The notes: generated from the letters alone by a model not told the origin. A DNA stretch of 24,757 bases from Halanaerobiales bacterium (GCA_023128035.1 JAGMES010000061.1:1-24757), one strand, 5' to 3'; positions 15,849 to 24,639 are shown, counted from the first letter of the stretch. A program made the numbers and translations.

Positions 15849-16718
15849 ATGATAAAATACCAAAAATATGGTTATATAGTCATCCTACTATTTATACTCC
15901 TTTTATCAACTGCAGCAAATGCATCTTTGCTTGAACCATATGTTATTCTTCAGGCTGAACATGGAGATTTAGTTGGGCAAAACTTATTTATGGAAGGAAA
16001 TAGTGAGCTAAGTTATGTCACTGTAATGCAAGGGTATCAAAATGACGAACTTTCTCTTATAGTAGATATATTTAATGATGAGAGGTATGAATTTTGGGTA
16101 CGTTTAAAGGGTAGAAGTTCTGGGGCGATTTCACTTTCAAGCTCAAATAGTGAAATATATCGCGAAATTTTTCAAGGGACAGGAGGTAACTGGCACTGGA
16201 TTAATTTGAAAAAGACCTGCAAAATAGAAGAAGGTAGATACAATATGGTTTTATCTGATTTTACTGGGTCAGTTGAGATTGATCAAGTTATAGTGAAAAC
16301 CATAGCAAAAGGTAAAAAACCTAATGATATGAAACCAAATCAAAGTGGTTTATATAGCATTCAATCAACGACTGCTTCTACAACTTCTACAACTTCTACA
16401 GTACCAGTACTTCCAACCGGAAGTCCATGGGTAAAACAGGGTTTAAATCCATTTGCATCTTTATTGCAAAATGGGAATGAATTTGTTTCTACGACTTCAG
16501 GTGTTTTGTCGATTGTGGCAACTGACCTGGTTATACCAGGTAGAGGTGGAATGGATTTAGTTTTCAGTAGACATTATAATTCTAAAACACATGAAAATGA
16601 TGAGATAGATGATACATATTTATATGGAAGATGGGATTTTGGATTTCCACATATGGTTAAAAATATTATTTATTTTCCTAATGGTAGTGAGTGCAATATA
16701 TATGATGATGAAGTATAA
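15849..16718 (+). CDS. RHS toxin segment 1: signal peptide, CBM-like module, RHS N-terminal region
   Basis: ATG 15849 is chosen over GTG 15840, because GAGG (15837-15840) is 8 bases upstream. This gives a classic signal peptide: basic start, hydrophobic GYIVILLFILLLSTAA and a cleavage site ANA-S near residue 25. The next roughly 125 residues, from LEPYVILQAEHGDLVG to GSVEIDQVIVKT, look like a CBM6/CBM35-type beta-sandwich with the early AE(H)G strand and the final ID.I.I strand, suggesting carbohydrate or cell-wall binding. A Ser/Thr linker (STTASTTSTTSTVP) leads to SIVATDLVIPGRGGMDLVFS and RHYNSKT, typical of the start of RHS/YD proteins. The segment ends at TAA 16716. Alone it would be a secreted binding module of about 289 residues. 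Confidence 0.7.
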   Translation: MIKYQKYGYIVILLFILLLSTAANASLLEPYVILQAEHGDLVGQNLFMEGNSELSYVTVMQGYQNDELSLIVDIFNDERYEFWVRLKGRSSGAISLSSSNSEIYREIFQGTGGNWHWINLKKTCKIEEGRYNMVLSDFTGSVEIDQVIVKTIAKGKKPNDMKPNQSGLYSIQSTTASTTSTTSTVPVLPTGSPWVKQGLNPFASLLQNGNEFVSTTSGVLSIVATDLVIPGRGGMDLVFSRHYNSKTHENDEIDDTYLYGRWDFGFPHMVKNIIYFPNGSECNIYDDEV

Positions 16719-16787
16719 GAGGAATATGAGTTTATAAATGGTGATAAAAAATTTACATATACCAACAGTAAAGTTCGTTATTTTAAA

Positions 16788-18194
16788 TTGATTAAGTATG
16801 AAAATCGTGAAACAGATGATGCAAATAATCATTATTATGAAACTCAGTATTATAAGCTTTATTTAGCTGATGGTTCATATTACTATTTTGATGGTGATGG
16901 TAGAATTCAATATATGCAAGGAAAAAATTCAAACAATAAAATTGAATTTTTCTATAGTGGCTCTAAACTTCACCAAATAATAGATTCGCTTGGTCGTGTA
17001 TATAATATTGTCAGAAGTCCAGATATGATTAAAATTATTCGTCAGGCAGATAATAAAACTTTAGTTACATATGGTATTAGTGGAAATGGTATTAGTTCTG
17101 TAACCGATGCTTTAGGAAGAGTTATAAATTATTATAGTACGAATGTTGCTGGGATTACAAAGATAAGTTATCCATCTGGAAAGATCAGTAAATATGAATA
17201 TGAAGCAAGTCATATAAGTGGAACATATGTAGATTTGGATAATAATAAGATTAATTGGGATTCAGAAATTTATTGTGTTGCCAATCAGGGAGTTTATCTT
17301 GATCAAGAAAATCCTGAAAATAATCAATTAGTATCAAGTACATTTTATCATCCTAATTATAATGGAATGTTAGTTCGCACCAAAACTGTAGATGAAAATG
17401 CAAATAAAGTAGTTCGTACAGTTTTTACAAAGTATAATGTTAATAGTGCAAAACTTAAAGAATCAATTTATTTTGGTAATATTTATGATTTAACTTATGA
17501 CGGTGCAATAACTCATCTTTCGATTCAATTTGATCAACTGACAAAAGAATCGCAAGAGGCACTTTCAGAGGAAGAATGGGTGTATGATAAATATGGTAAC
17601 TTGGTTTATTATAAAGACCCTGAAGGTTACGAAACAATGATTTCTTTTGTTAATGCTGATTATGACTCCTTTTTCAGACTTGGATCAGAAGGTGGTACTA
17701 CATTTGCTTTTTATGACAATAGTGTATTAGAAAATAGCACTATTCACAATTTGCCTGCCGGGCAGTTGGAAATTCGAAAATATCTTGATGTTGATAAAAA
17801 ACAAAGTGAAGCATCAGAGGTTTATTATTTATATGACAGTTTAGGACAGTTAACTGAAAATAAGACTGCTGTTGAGGATGAAAATAATTTTAAAAATTGG
17901 ATTAAGACAGAATATTTAAATTATGATACTTATGGTAATTGCCAAACACAAATTTTTGATGCAGATGGTCTGGAACCTGTTACAGTAACTTATGAATATG
18001 GGCCAGAATATAATTCCGCTTATCTAACCGCTCAGACTCAAGAAATTTCAAAAAATTTAGTGAATGATGATGGTCTTTACCAGTCATTTTCACAGGTTAC
18101 AACAAATTACGAATATGACTCCTTAACTGGAAATCAGACTAGAATCACTGATACTCGTGGGAAAGCAGTACAATATATTAGGAAGGGTAACTAA
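16788..18194 (+). CDS. RHS toxin segment 2: first YD-repeat block
   Basis: This segment is in the same frame as segment 1 and is open from 16719; the first possible start (TTG 16788) has no ribosome binding site, so separate translation is unlikely. It carries RHS-type repeats such as YYFDGDGRIQYMQG, DSLGRVYNIV, DALGRVINYY, YDKYGNLVYYKDPEGYE, YDSLGQLTENKT and YDTYGNCQTQ. YD repeats build the hollow beta-cocoon shell that encloses RHS toxins. The frame is lost after GKAVQY (18174-18176), where the next consensus residues YNILGR appear in another frame. Confidence 0.65.
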   Translation: MIKYENRETDDANNHYYETQYYKLYLADGSYYYFDGDGRIQYMQGKNSNNKIEFFYSGSKLHQIIDSLGRVYNIVRSPDMIKIIRQADNKTLVTYGISGNGISSVTDALGRVINYYSTNVAGITKISYPSGKISKYEYEASHISGTYVDLDNNKINWDSEIYCVANQGVYLDQENPENNQLVSSTFYHPNYNGMLVRTKTVDENANKVVRTVFTKYNVNSAKLKESIYFGNIYDLTYDGAITHLSIQFDQLTKESQEALSEEEWVYDKYGNLVYYKDPEGYETMISFVNADYDSFFRLGSEGGTTFAFYDNSVLENSTIHNLPAGQLEIRKYLDVDKKQSEASEVYYLYDSLGQLTENKTAVEDENNFKNWIKTEYLNYDTYGNCQTQIFDADGLEPVTVTYEYGPEYNSAYLTAQTQEISKNLVNDDGLYQSFSQVTTNYEYDSLTGNQTRITDTRGKAVQYIRKGN

Positions 18195-19614
18195 AGTTAT
18201 TTATCCTGCAGATGCAAATATTGAAGCAACTTTTGAAGAAGTGATTTATGATGATGAAAATAATTTGGTTGAGATTTATGATGGTGAACGACGAAATTTA
18301 GTGAAGCAATATTTTGATGGTTTAGGTCGGACGACAAAGATTGAGAAATATTTTGATTTAGCTGGAACAGAATTAGACAGTGAAATAAGTTTTACTTATA
18401 ATTGGCAGAATCAGGTTAAAAGTTCATTTGACGAAAATGGTAAAGAGATTAATTATGAGTACGATATTTTTGGTCGCCAGACTAACGTTTCAACGAATGA
18501 AGAAGGTATTGAGACAGTTTTATCAACTATTCAATATATTGATCAAGAAAAAAAGACCATTGCAAAAAATCAAAACAATATAAAACAGACTACAATTACC
18601 GATCGAAAAGGACAGGTTGTTCAGCAACTTTTAGAGAATCAAGGTGAAGAATTAAACTATTTTAATGAATATGATGGTTTTGGTAATGTTGTCAAAACAA
18701 CAGATGCTAAAGGCCAACAAATGGGTTATATCTATAACAATGTAGGTCAGTTAGTTAAGGTAAAATACTCTGATCATCTTGGCCAGATTTCAGATTTAGC
18801 TCATTCTCTTAATCTTACTGTGTTTAACTATTATGATAACAAAGGGAATTTAAAGACAACAATTGATAGAAATAGGCAAACAATAAATTATAAATATAAT
18901 GAATATAACCAGTTAATTCAGGCTGATCTACCAGTCTCAGAGGATATTGATTATTATTACAATGAACTAGGTCAGCTGATTAAAGTAAAACAGGGTACTA
19001 AATTTGAAAAGTTCTATTCTTATGATGTTCGTGGAAGATTAACGAAAGATAAATTAACGGTTGATCCATCATTGGGTACCGAAAAAGAATATGTGACAGA
19101 ATATGATTACAATAAAAATAACGCGATCACTGACATTGTCTATCCAAATGCTGCTGGCACTTTACATTATGATTATAATACTCTGAATCAGATTTATCAT
19201 GTTAGTTGGAAAGGTAGTGACTTAGTTAAATCAGTTGATTATACAAAGACAGGTCATCTTGAAAAAATAACTTATGGCAAAGATGTTGCTGTTGGTCAGT
19301 TCAATTATGATTATGTAAATGGTCAATATGTTCCAAATAATATTTCTTATATTCAGCGAAATAAACAATTAGGTGTCTATGATTACCAATATGATAAATT
19401 AGGAAATATCATTCGAGCAAATAATCATCAGTATGAATATGATGATTTAAATCAATTAACTGGATGGAAATTCTTGCAGGAAAATGACAGAGTTCTTTTG
19501 GGAGAAAAAGTAATTTTGGAAAAAGAAATGACAAACCAACTTGGGCTAAGTTTAGATCAAACTTTTGTCACCAGTGGGAAAATTATTGAATTCAGTGGAG
19601 TCAAGGGGCAGTAA
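18157..19614 (+). CDS. RHS toxin segment 3: second YD-repeat block
   Basis: The continuation of segment 2 in the +1 frame, in effect from about 18178. GTG 18157 is only the first formal start and has no ribosome binding site. Dense YD repeats include YNILGRVTKVIYP, YDIFGRQTNV, YDGFGNVVKTTDAKGQ, YNNVGQLVKVKYSD, YDNKGNLKTTIDRN, YNELGQLIKVKQG, YDVRGRLTKDKL and YDKLGNIIRANNHQYEYDDLNQLTGW. Near the end it changes to EKEMTNQLGLSLDQTF and GKIIEFSG, the linker to the next module. The frame breaks at the four-G run 19605-19608 and stops at 19614. Confidence 0.65.
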   Translation: MGKQYNILGRVTKVIYPADANIEATFEEVIYDDENNLVEIYDGERRNLVKQYFDGLGRTTKIEKYFDLAGTELDSEISFTYNWQNQVKSSFDENGKEINYEYDIFGRQTNVSTNEEGIETVLSTIQYIDQEKKTIAKNQNNIKQTTITDRKGQVVQQLLENQGEELNYFNEYDGFGNVVKTTDAKGQQMGYIYNNVGQLVKVKYSDHLGQISDLAHSLNLTVFNYYDNKGNLKTTIDRNRQTINYKYNEYNQLIQADLPVSEDIDYYYNELGQLIKVKQGTKFEKFYSYDVRGRLTKDKLTVDPSLGTEKEYVTEYDYNKNNAITDIVYPNAAGTLHYDYNTLNQIYHVSWKGSDLVKSVDYTKTGHLEKITYGKDVAVGQFNYDYVNGQYVPNNISYIQRNKQLGVYDYQYDKLGNIIRANNHQYEYDDLNQLTGWKFLQENDRVLLGEKVILEKEMTNQLGLSLDQTFVTSGKIIEFSGVKGQ

Positions 19615-22600
19615 TCTTATCCCTAATCCATCCTTTGAGGATATAAAGATTGATTCAACAGGTATTCCTTCTGGTTGGCTTAACAATATTTATAGCACTG
19701 ATTCATCTAATATTAGTATCGTTGCCGATTCTGCTGGAGCATCTGGTAGTAAGGCGGTGAAGTTAGACAATACTAATTTTAGTACAAGTAATAGTTTAAA
19801 CATTGAGAGTGTGGATATAGCTGTTGTAGGAGGAAAGACTTATCGACAGGCAGGTTGGATAAAAGGTAATGGACAAGCAAGGTTATATCTTGGAAGAGCC
19901 TGGTTTAATAGTTCAGGAAATCGAATAAGTTATAATTATGCCGCTGCTGGTGTCAATCCAACTGAGTGGACATACTACGAAAAAACAGTTGTCGCTCCAC
20001 AGGATGCTGTTAAGTGTCGGATCTGGTTAATTAACTATAGCAACACTACAGGTATTGGCTATTTTGATAATCTGATATTTACTGAAGATACAGGAGCAGG
20101 TGAAGTTGTTTCAAGTTCAAATGTAGTTATTGATTCACAACGGGGATATATGCTGGCTAGAGATCGGTTTGCATCTAATGATTCATTTATAGATAAAGAT
20201 ACACTGAATACGAGTTATACAACTGCTTCAATAAATGAAGCTTTAGGGGAAATAACTTTACCAGAAAATCAATCTACAGCTCGCTGGGTTGATATAGTTA
20301 GTGAAGAACCAGCATTTCAATTACAAAAGAATGTTTTAGTAGGAGTAAGTACTTTTTTAAAGTCTATTTCACCAAATACACCATATAGTGGGTATAAATA
20401 TACTTATTCTGATGGATGGCAACCACCTGTAGCTTCGGGTAACTGGCAACTTGGTCCTAGTTTTACAATGAATAAAGATCAGACTAAGGATATTACTAAA
20501 CTTCAATTGGAAATTAAAAGTTCTCTCATCAACTCCTGGGTACTCTTTGGAGGATGGGGAAACTGGACAATGTGGGCTAAGGTAGTTATTAACCAAACAT
20601 ATGTTGGTATGGTTTCTTTTAGAACAAATGTAATGGAGTATGATTTACAAACAAAGTATTTGCCAGTTGATTTGGTGGATAAAGGTTTGGACGATCCTAA
20701 TGATGGTTGGACAATTCAGGTATTTTGGGTAGTAAATAAATGGGGTTCAGGTACAACTAAAGGTGGTAACATTAAGTCAATAAAGGCAACTGCAACTGAA
20801 AAGTTAGGCTATCCTGTGAATCAAACAGAGTCGAAATCTTACTTTTTAAGTTTAGAAAAGAATAAAACTTATAAGTTTGAAGCAGATGATGATAGTTCTA
20901 CATCATCTTATAAAATTGTAACATATAAACTTATAAAGGGTAATACAGTTCAAGAGTTATCGAATAATAAAATTTTTACTGTGCCAGCAGATGGAAACTA
21001 TGAACTAAGGATTAACATAAGTTCAACTAATAGTTCTTATACTCCAACGGTAAATAAAGTTATAATTTTTGAAGAGAAAAAATATAGTAGTTCAGCAGTT
21101 GCCAGACTTAATACATTAACATTACCAGAAAATTGTAAGAGTATTGCGTTAGATTATGAAGAAAATTTAATGCCAGGTACGCGGATTGAGTACAGAGTGA
21201 GCAATGATGGAGGAACCAACTGGAAAACACCTGTTTATGATTCGGTGATTAAAAAGTATGTAGCTAATTTTACAAATGCAGGGAATAAGGTTATTTTAAA
21301 GGCGACTTTATATTCGGATACTGAGCAACGTTATACCCCAACATTATCAAACGTAAAAATAACAGCATGGGATTCAGGAAAATACAGTAGCTCAGGGAAG
21401 GTAATCACAAAAACAATTCACATTTCTGATCCATCGACTGGTTTAGTCCTAGAGTTGCATGGTAAGAAAAATTTGGGTTCTATAAATGTATCGCTTAAAG
21501 TAAATGGTGAAATTATAGCAGGGGTTCTTACTGGAATCGAGGATTTGGTAGAAGTACCAGAAGGTGTATCGTATCCGGCTTCATTATATCTTTTATCTGC
21601 AGCTATGGCATTGCGTTCTGAAATTAATGATGCAGATATGCAGTATTATTACTATAAATTTGATTTACCAGAGAATATAACAACATCTTTTGATGCAGAA
21701 TTGACAATTCAATTGAATGCAAGTGCTGATAGAAAATCTACACCTACAGTTTATAGTTATGTTCTTTTAAATAGTGAATTGAAGTACTTTACTTCGGGAA
21801 GTTTTAGTACAAGTAATTATCTTTCTCCACAGGGAGATTATACTTTTGATGAGATTAGGCTGGACGTTGTTGGTGAAGTTCCAACAAATACAGCAGTTAG
21901 CTATGAAGTATTTGACTTTGGAAATGGTCAAAGTGTATCACTTACATCAGGTGTGAAAAGTTCACTTGGTATTGATACTGATTATCTTAAGCTCCGTGGA
22001 ACGCTTACTATAACTGATGAACACCAGACACCTAAGATATCACGAATGACATTAACTGCTGTTGGTGAGACACCTTTGGTGAATGATTTAGAGTCTCTTG
22101 ATGATGTGGATTATATAAAGAATTCCTATGATACTTTATCCGTATCAACAGATAGAGTAGTAGGAGATACATCATTGATGATTGACCATACAGATGTTGG
22201 CTATAATTATTACTCTTTGAATCGATATCATGTGTATGATGCTATAAAACTTCCTATTATCCAGATATGGGTTAAACCTATGACAGAAATTTCAGAGATC
22301 GCTTTTGCTGTAATTGATCAGACAGACGGAAAGAGTAAGCGTTTTGTCCATGATGCAGATAGAGACACTCGATTTGAAGTAGGCGAGGATCTCATCTTTA
22401 ACCAATGGAATCTGATTTTATTGGATTTGCGTGATGTAGTTGGTGGAGAAATAGTGAAAGATGCTATGAGATTGAATGTCATTGTTGACAATGCAGGAAC
22501 TAAGGTATTAATTGATGGAGTAAGTTCATTACCGTTAAATCAGGTGAATTATGTTTATGACAAAGCCGGGAATCGTACTGGCTATACTGAAAATGGTTTA

Positions 22601-23851
22601 GCAACTACTTATGAATACGAGTTTGGTTCAAATAGGTTAAAGCGAAGATATAATCAGCATGAGGATATTTACTATACTTATGATTACAATGGTAACTTGA
22701 TCCGTCAGGAAGTAACTAGTTATGGTGATTATTACTATTTTGATTATGTCTATAACGAGCTGAATCAGTTGGTTGAGATTAAGAAAAATGGTAGTTTGAT
22801 AGCTGAATATTGTTATGATCATGGTGGATTAAGGTATAAGAAGGTTGATAATGTAACAAATAAAACGACAATTTATGTTTATGGTACAGGATATGAGCCT
22901 ATATATGAAGAAATATATAGTAATTCTAATTTAGGTATTCCACTGAATAAGATAAGCTATCTTAGTATGGGTGGCAAGCGGATAGCTCGTGCTGAAGATA
23001 ATTCTAAATCATACTATTTCGCAGATCATCTTGGAAGTACAAGAATAGTGATGGATGAAAGTGGAAATTGTACATATAGTGAATATAAGCCTTTTGGAAG
23101 TGATTTTGTAAGTAGTAATGAGAGGTATAAGTTTACTGGTAAAGAGGATGATGGAGTAACGGGATTGCAGTATTTTAATGCAAGGTATTATGATCCTGGG
23201 GTTGGTAGGTTTATTAGTGAGGATTTTGTAAAACAAGGTTATAATTGGTATTTATATAGTGGTAATAATCCAGTAGTTAATGCAGATAAAAATGGGTTAT
23301 GGTTTGATACATTTTTCGATATTGCAGGCATAGTTATGGATATTGTAGATATAGTTAAACATCCAAAAAATGCTATAAATTGGGTTGCTTTAGGGGCTGA
23401 TGTAGGTTGCATGGTGCTACCTGGGGCAACTGGTGGTAGAGCTGTAAAAGCAATTGGTAAAGCTGATGATATGATGGATATTGTTAAAGGTGCTAAGAAA
23501 ATTGATGATGTTATTGATGTAGCTAAGGGAATGAGTAAACTTAGTAGTAAAAATATAAAACATATGAGTAAGCATATTTCAAGTGAATTTTTTAACCAAG
23601 CAAAATATTTATCGAAGGAAGCATTAGAAGGAAAATTAAAGAAAAATACTTTTTTTAATCCAAATCGGTCTAAAGAACAAATAATATCAATTGTTGAATC
23701 AGGATATCATGTATTAAAAAATCAAGGATTAACAGGATTGCAGTCGTATGTAGTAAAAGGAGAAACAATTAAAATATTTATTAAAGCAGATGGTACTTTT
23801 GATACAGCTTATGGGTTACACAAGTTAACTTCAGAATTTTTTGGTCATTAA
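19565..23851 (+). CDS. RHS toxin segment 4: beta-sandwich modules, RHS core and C-terminal toxin
   Basis: Largest open segment, 1,428 residues from a formal TTG at 19565; true homology starts near 19608 with GSNLIPNPSFED, a CBM4/9-type opening strand. About 980 residues of beta-rich modules follow, including paired jelly-roll-like repeats ending WDSGKYSSSG and LTAVGETP. YD repeats resume near residue 992 (VNYVYDKAGNRTGY), then the RHS core: DHLGSTR near 1155, FTGKEDDGVTGLQYFNARYY and DPGVGRFISED near 1190-1220, and NWYLYSGNNPVVNADKNG. A hydrophobic pre-toxin segment (GIVMDIVDIVKHP, ALGADVGCMVLPGATGG) leads to a variable tip of about 100 residues (1330-1428) with HMSKHISSEFFNQAKYLSKE, NTFFNPNRSKEQI and IKADGTFDTAYGLHKL. 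The tip resembles BECR-type nuclease toxins such as those called polymorphic toxin type 35; that family name is from memory and not verified. No RBS supports translation of this part alone. Confidence 0.7.
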   Translation: MSPVGKLLNSVESRGSNLIPNPSFEDIKIDSTGIPSGWLNNIYSTDSSNISIVADSAGASGSKAVKLDNTNFSTSNSLNIESVDIAVVGGKTYRQAGWIKGNGQARLYLGRAWFNSSGNRISYNYAAAGVNPTEWTYYEKTVVAPQDAVKCRIWLINYSNTTGIGYFDNLIFTEDTGAGEVVSSSNVVIDSQRGYMLARDRFASNDSFIDKDTLNTSYTTASINEALGEITLPENQSTARWVDIVSEEPAFQLQKNVLVGVSTFLKSISPNTPYSGYKYTYSDGWQPPVASGNWQLGPSFTMNKDQTKDITKLQLEIKSSLINSWVLFGGWGNWTMWAKVVINQTYVGMVSFRTNVMEYDLQTKYLPVDLVDKGLDDPNDGWTIQVFWVVNKWGSGTTKGGNIKSIKATATEKLGYPVNQTESKSYFLSLEKNKTYKFEADDDSSTSSYKIVTYKLIKGNTVQELSNNKIFTVPADGNYELRINISSTNSSYTPTVNKVIIFEEKKYSSSAVARLNTLTLPENCKSIALDYEENLMPGTRIEYRVSNDGGTNWKTPVYDSVIKKYVANFTNAGNKVILKATLYSDTEQRYTPTLSNVKITAWDSGKYSSSGKVITKTIHISDPSTGLVLELHGKKNLGSINVSLKVNGEIIAGVLTGIEDLVEVPEGVSYPASLYLLSAAMALRSEINDADMQYYYYKFDLPENITTSFDAELTIQLNASADRKSTPTVYSYVLLNSELKYFTSGSFSTSNYLSPQGDYTFDEIRLDVVGEVPTNTAVSYEVFDFGNGQSVSLTSGVKSSLGIDTDYLKLRGTLTITDEHQTPKISRMTLTAVGETPLVNDLESLDDVDYIKNSYDTLSVSTDRVVGDTSLMIDHTDVGYNYYSLNRYHVYDAIKLPIIQIWVKPMTEISEIAFAVIDQTDGKSKRFVHDADRDTRFEVGEDLIFNQWNLILLDLRDVVGGEIVKDAMRLNVIVDNAGTKVLIDGVSSLPLNQVNYVYDKAGNRTGYTENGLATTYEYEFGSNRLKRRYNQHEDIYYTYDYNGNLIRQEVTSYGDYYYFDYVYNELNQLVEIKKNGSLIAEYCYDHGGLRYKKVDNVTNKTTIYVYGTGYEPIYEEIYSNSNLGIPLNKISYLSMGGKRIARAEDNSKSYYFADHLGSTRIVMDESGNCTYSEYKPFGSDFVSSNERYKFTGKEDDGVTGLQYFNARYYDPGVGRFISEDFVKQGYNWYLYSGNNPVVNADKNGLWFDTFFDIAGIVMDIVDIVKHPKNAINWVALGADVGCMVLPGATGGRAVKAIGKADDMMDIVKGAKKIDDVIDVAKGMSKLSSKNIKHMSKHISSEFFNQAKYLSKEALEGKLKKNTFFNPNRSKEQIISIVESGYHVLKNQGLTGLQSYVVKGETIKIFIKADGTFDTAYGLHKLTSEFFGH

Positions 23852-23863
23852 GGGGGAGTTATT

Positions 23864-24409
23864 ATGTTTGAGATAAAATATAGAATAATAGAAAATATTG
23901 GCATGTTAAAAGAATGGGATGCAAGTACGTTTGACGAAGAAGGTGATGTAGAAGGTTTTTTTCAATTAAATTTTAATGGTAACTATTACGGATACTATCA
24001 TAATAGAGAATTGAAAAATGGAGAAACCGGGTTTGATTTAATTACTCATTGGTTTGAAATGCTAATCAAAGTATATTTAGTTTTAAAAACTTCAAAATAT
24101 GTTGTTCTAAGTGATATAGAATCTTTTAATACTTGGCTTGAATTTAAATTAAGAAGTAAGAAAGATTTAGAAGTAAGTATAATTGAATATGATAAAAAAG
24201 ATGAAGTTGATGCAATAGTTACAAGTCAATTTGATAAATATACATTCTCTGATTGGAAGAATATTTCTATATCAGTGAAGGATTTTAAAGAAGAAATTTT
24301 TAAGCAATCAAATCTATATGTTGAAGAGTTAAATAATATTAATCCAAAGTTATTAGAAAGTAAGCGTATATCAAATTTAAAGTCATTAATATATAAAATA
24401 AATGGCTAG
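23864..24409 (+). CDS. Probable immunity protein for the RHS toxin
   Basis: 181 residues, starting 12 bases after the toxin stop with AAGGGGGAG 7 bases before the ATG, so it belongs to the same transcript. No signal peptide or membrane segment is visible; the protein is acidic and cytoplasmic, as expected for an immunity protein that neutralises a nuclease in the producer and its kin. Segments GFFQLNFNGNYYGYYHNREL, LITHWFEMLIKVYLVL and VVLSDIESFNTWLEFKL resemble small immunity/DUF proteins found after polymorphic toxins, but I cannot name the family with certainty. The call rests mainly on position, size and spacing. It is intact while the toxin gene upstream is broken, which fits selection to keep immunity. 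Confidence 0.7.
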   Translation: MFEIKYRIIENIGMLKEWDASTFDEEGDVEGFFQLNFNGNYYGYYHNRELKNGETGFDLITHWFEMLIKVYLVLKTSKYVVLSDIESFNTWLEFKLRSKKDLEVSIIEYDKKDEVDAIVTSQFDKYTFSDWKNISISVKDFKEEIFKQSNLYVEELNNINPKLLESKRISNLKSLIYKING

Positions 24410-24545
24410 TAATTGAAAGGACTTAAGAAGTTGTATTTAATTGCTTTTAAGCGGTGGTGAGTATTTATCTTTCCATCGCATTTTATTTTTATGGGCGGGT
24501 ACACTTAGTACTAAGTAAGCGTCAAATGGGTTCTTTCCATAGTTA

Positions 24546-24574
24546 TTGGATTTTGCAGTGGAATATGGTATACT
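24546..24574 (+). promoter_or_regulatory. Promoter of a gene interrupted by IS66
   Basis: TTGGAT (24546-24551), a 17-base spacer and TATACT (24569-24574) preceded by TGG form an extended -10 promoter. It is followed by ACAGGAGGAATAC and ATG 24604, so it drives the truncated reading frame there. Confidence 0.65.
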
Positions 24575-24588
24575 AGTAAGTACCATAT
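24563..24588 (+). promoter_or_regulatory. Palindromic operator overlapping the -10 element
   Basis: ATATGGTA (24563-24570) and TACCATAT (24581-24588) are perfect inverted repeats separated by 10 bases that contain the small palindrome TACTAGTA. The left arm overlaps the -10 box and the right arm covers the likely transcription start, a classic position for a dimeric repressor. The regulator is not identified; autoregulation by the truncated downstream gene is possible. Confidence 0.5.
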
Positions 24589-24603
24589 ACACAGGAGGAA
24601 TAC

Positions 24604-24639
24604 ATGGATAGTATAATAAAAATGCTTGATAAAACGTAA
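24604..24639 (+). pseudogene. 5' end of a gene cut off by the right-hand IS66 insertion
   Basis: AGGAGG and ATG 24604 start the frame MDSIIKMLDKT, which ends at a TAA (24637-24639) supplied by the IS66 end GTAAC. Host sequence ends at 24635, so only ten codons of the original gene remain here. A complete promoter and operator-like palindrome precede it. MLDK at this position is reminiscent of GntR-family regulators that begin MLDKNSPIPLYYQ, but ten codons are too few to be sure. Confidence 0.6.

Larger units (their letters stand above)
15849..23851 (+). pseudogene. Broken 8-kb gene for a secreted RHS/YD-repeat polymorphic toxin
   Basis: Four successive open segments read as one protein of about 2,660 residues once three lesions are repaired: an in-frame TAA at 16716-16718, a frameshift near 18170-18178, and a +1 frameshift at the G run 19605-19608. 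Homology continues across each break (YD-repeat consensus on both sides of the second, K-G-S-N-L restored by removing one G at the third). Order: signal peptide, carbohydrate-binding-like module, RHS N-terminal region, YD repeats, large beta-sandwich block, YD repeats with the RHS core, pre-toxin and toxin tip. A probable immunity gene follows. The remaining 8 kb of AT-rich sequence is free of stops, so damage is recent, or some lesions are sequencing errors. Treat the four segments below as parts of this unit. Confidence 0.8.

Noticed and set aside
18165..18194. Programmed ribosomal frameshifting in the RHS gene
   Set aside because: There is no slippery heptamer with a downstream structure, and residues of the YD consensus are missing, which indicates a deletion.
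16788..18194. Independent gene starting at TTG 16788
   Set aside because: It has no ribosome binding site, and the frame is continuous with the upstream segment apart from one stop codon.
23..24635. Composite transposon formed by the two IS66 ends
   Set aside because: The segment contains single-copy housekeeping genes (gmk, rpoZ, coaBC, rqcH), so mobility as a unit is implausible; two independent insertions are simpler.
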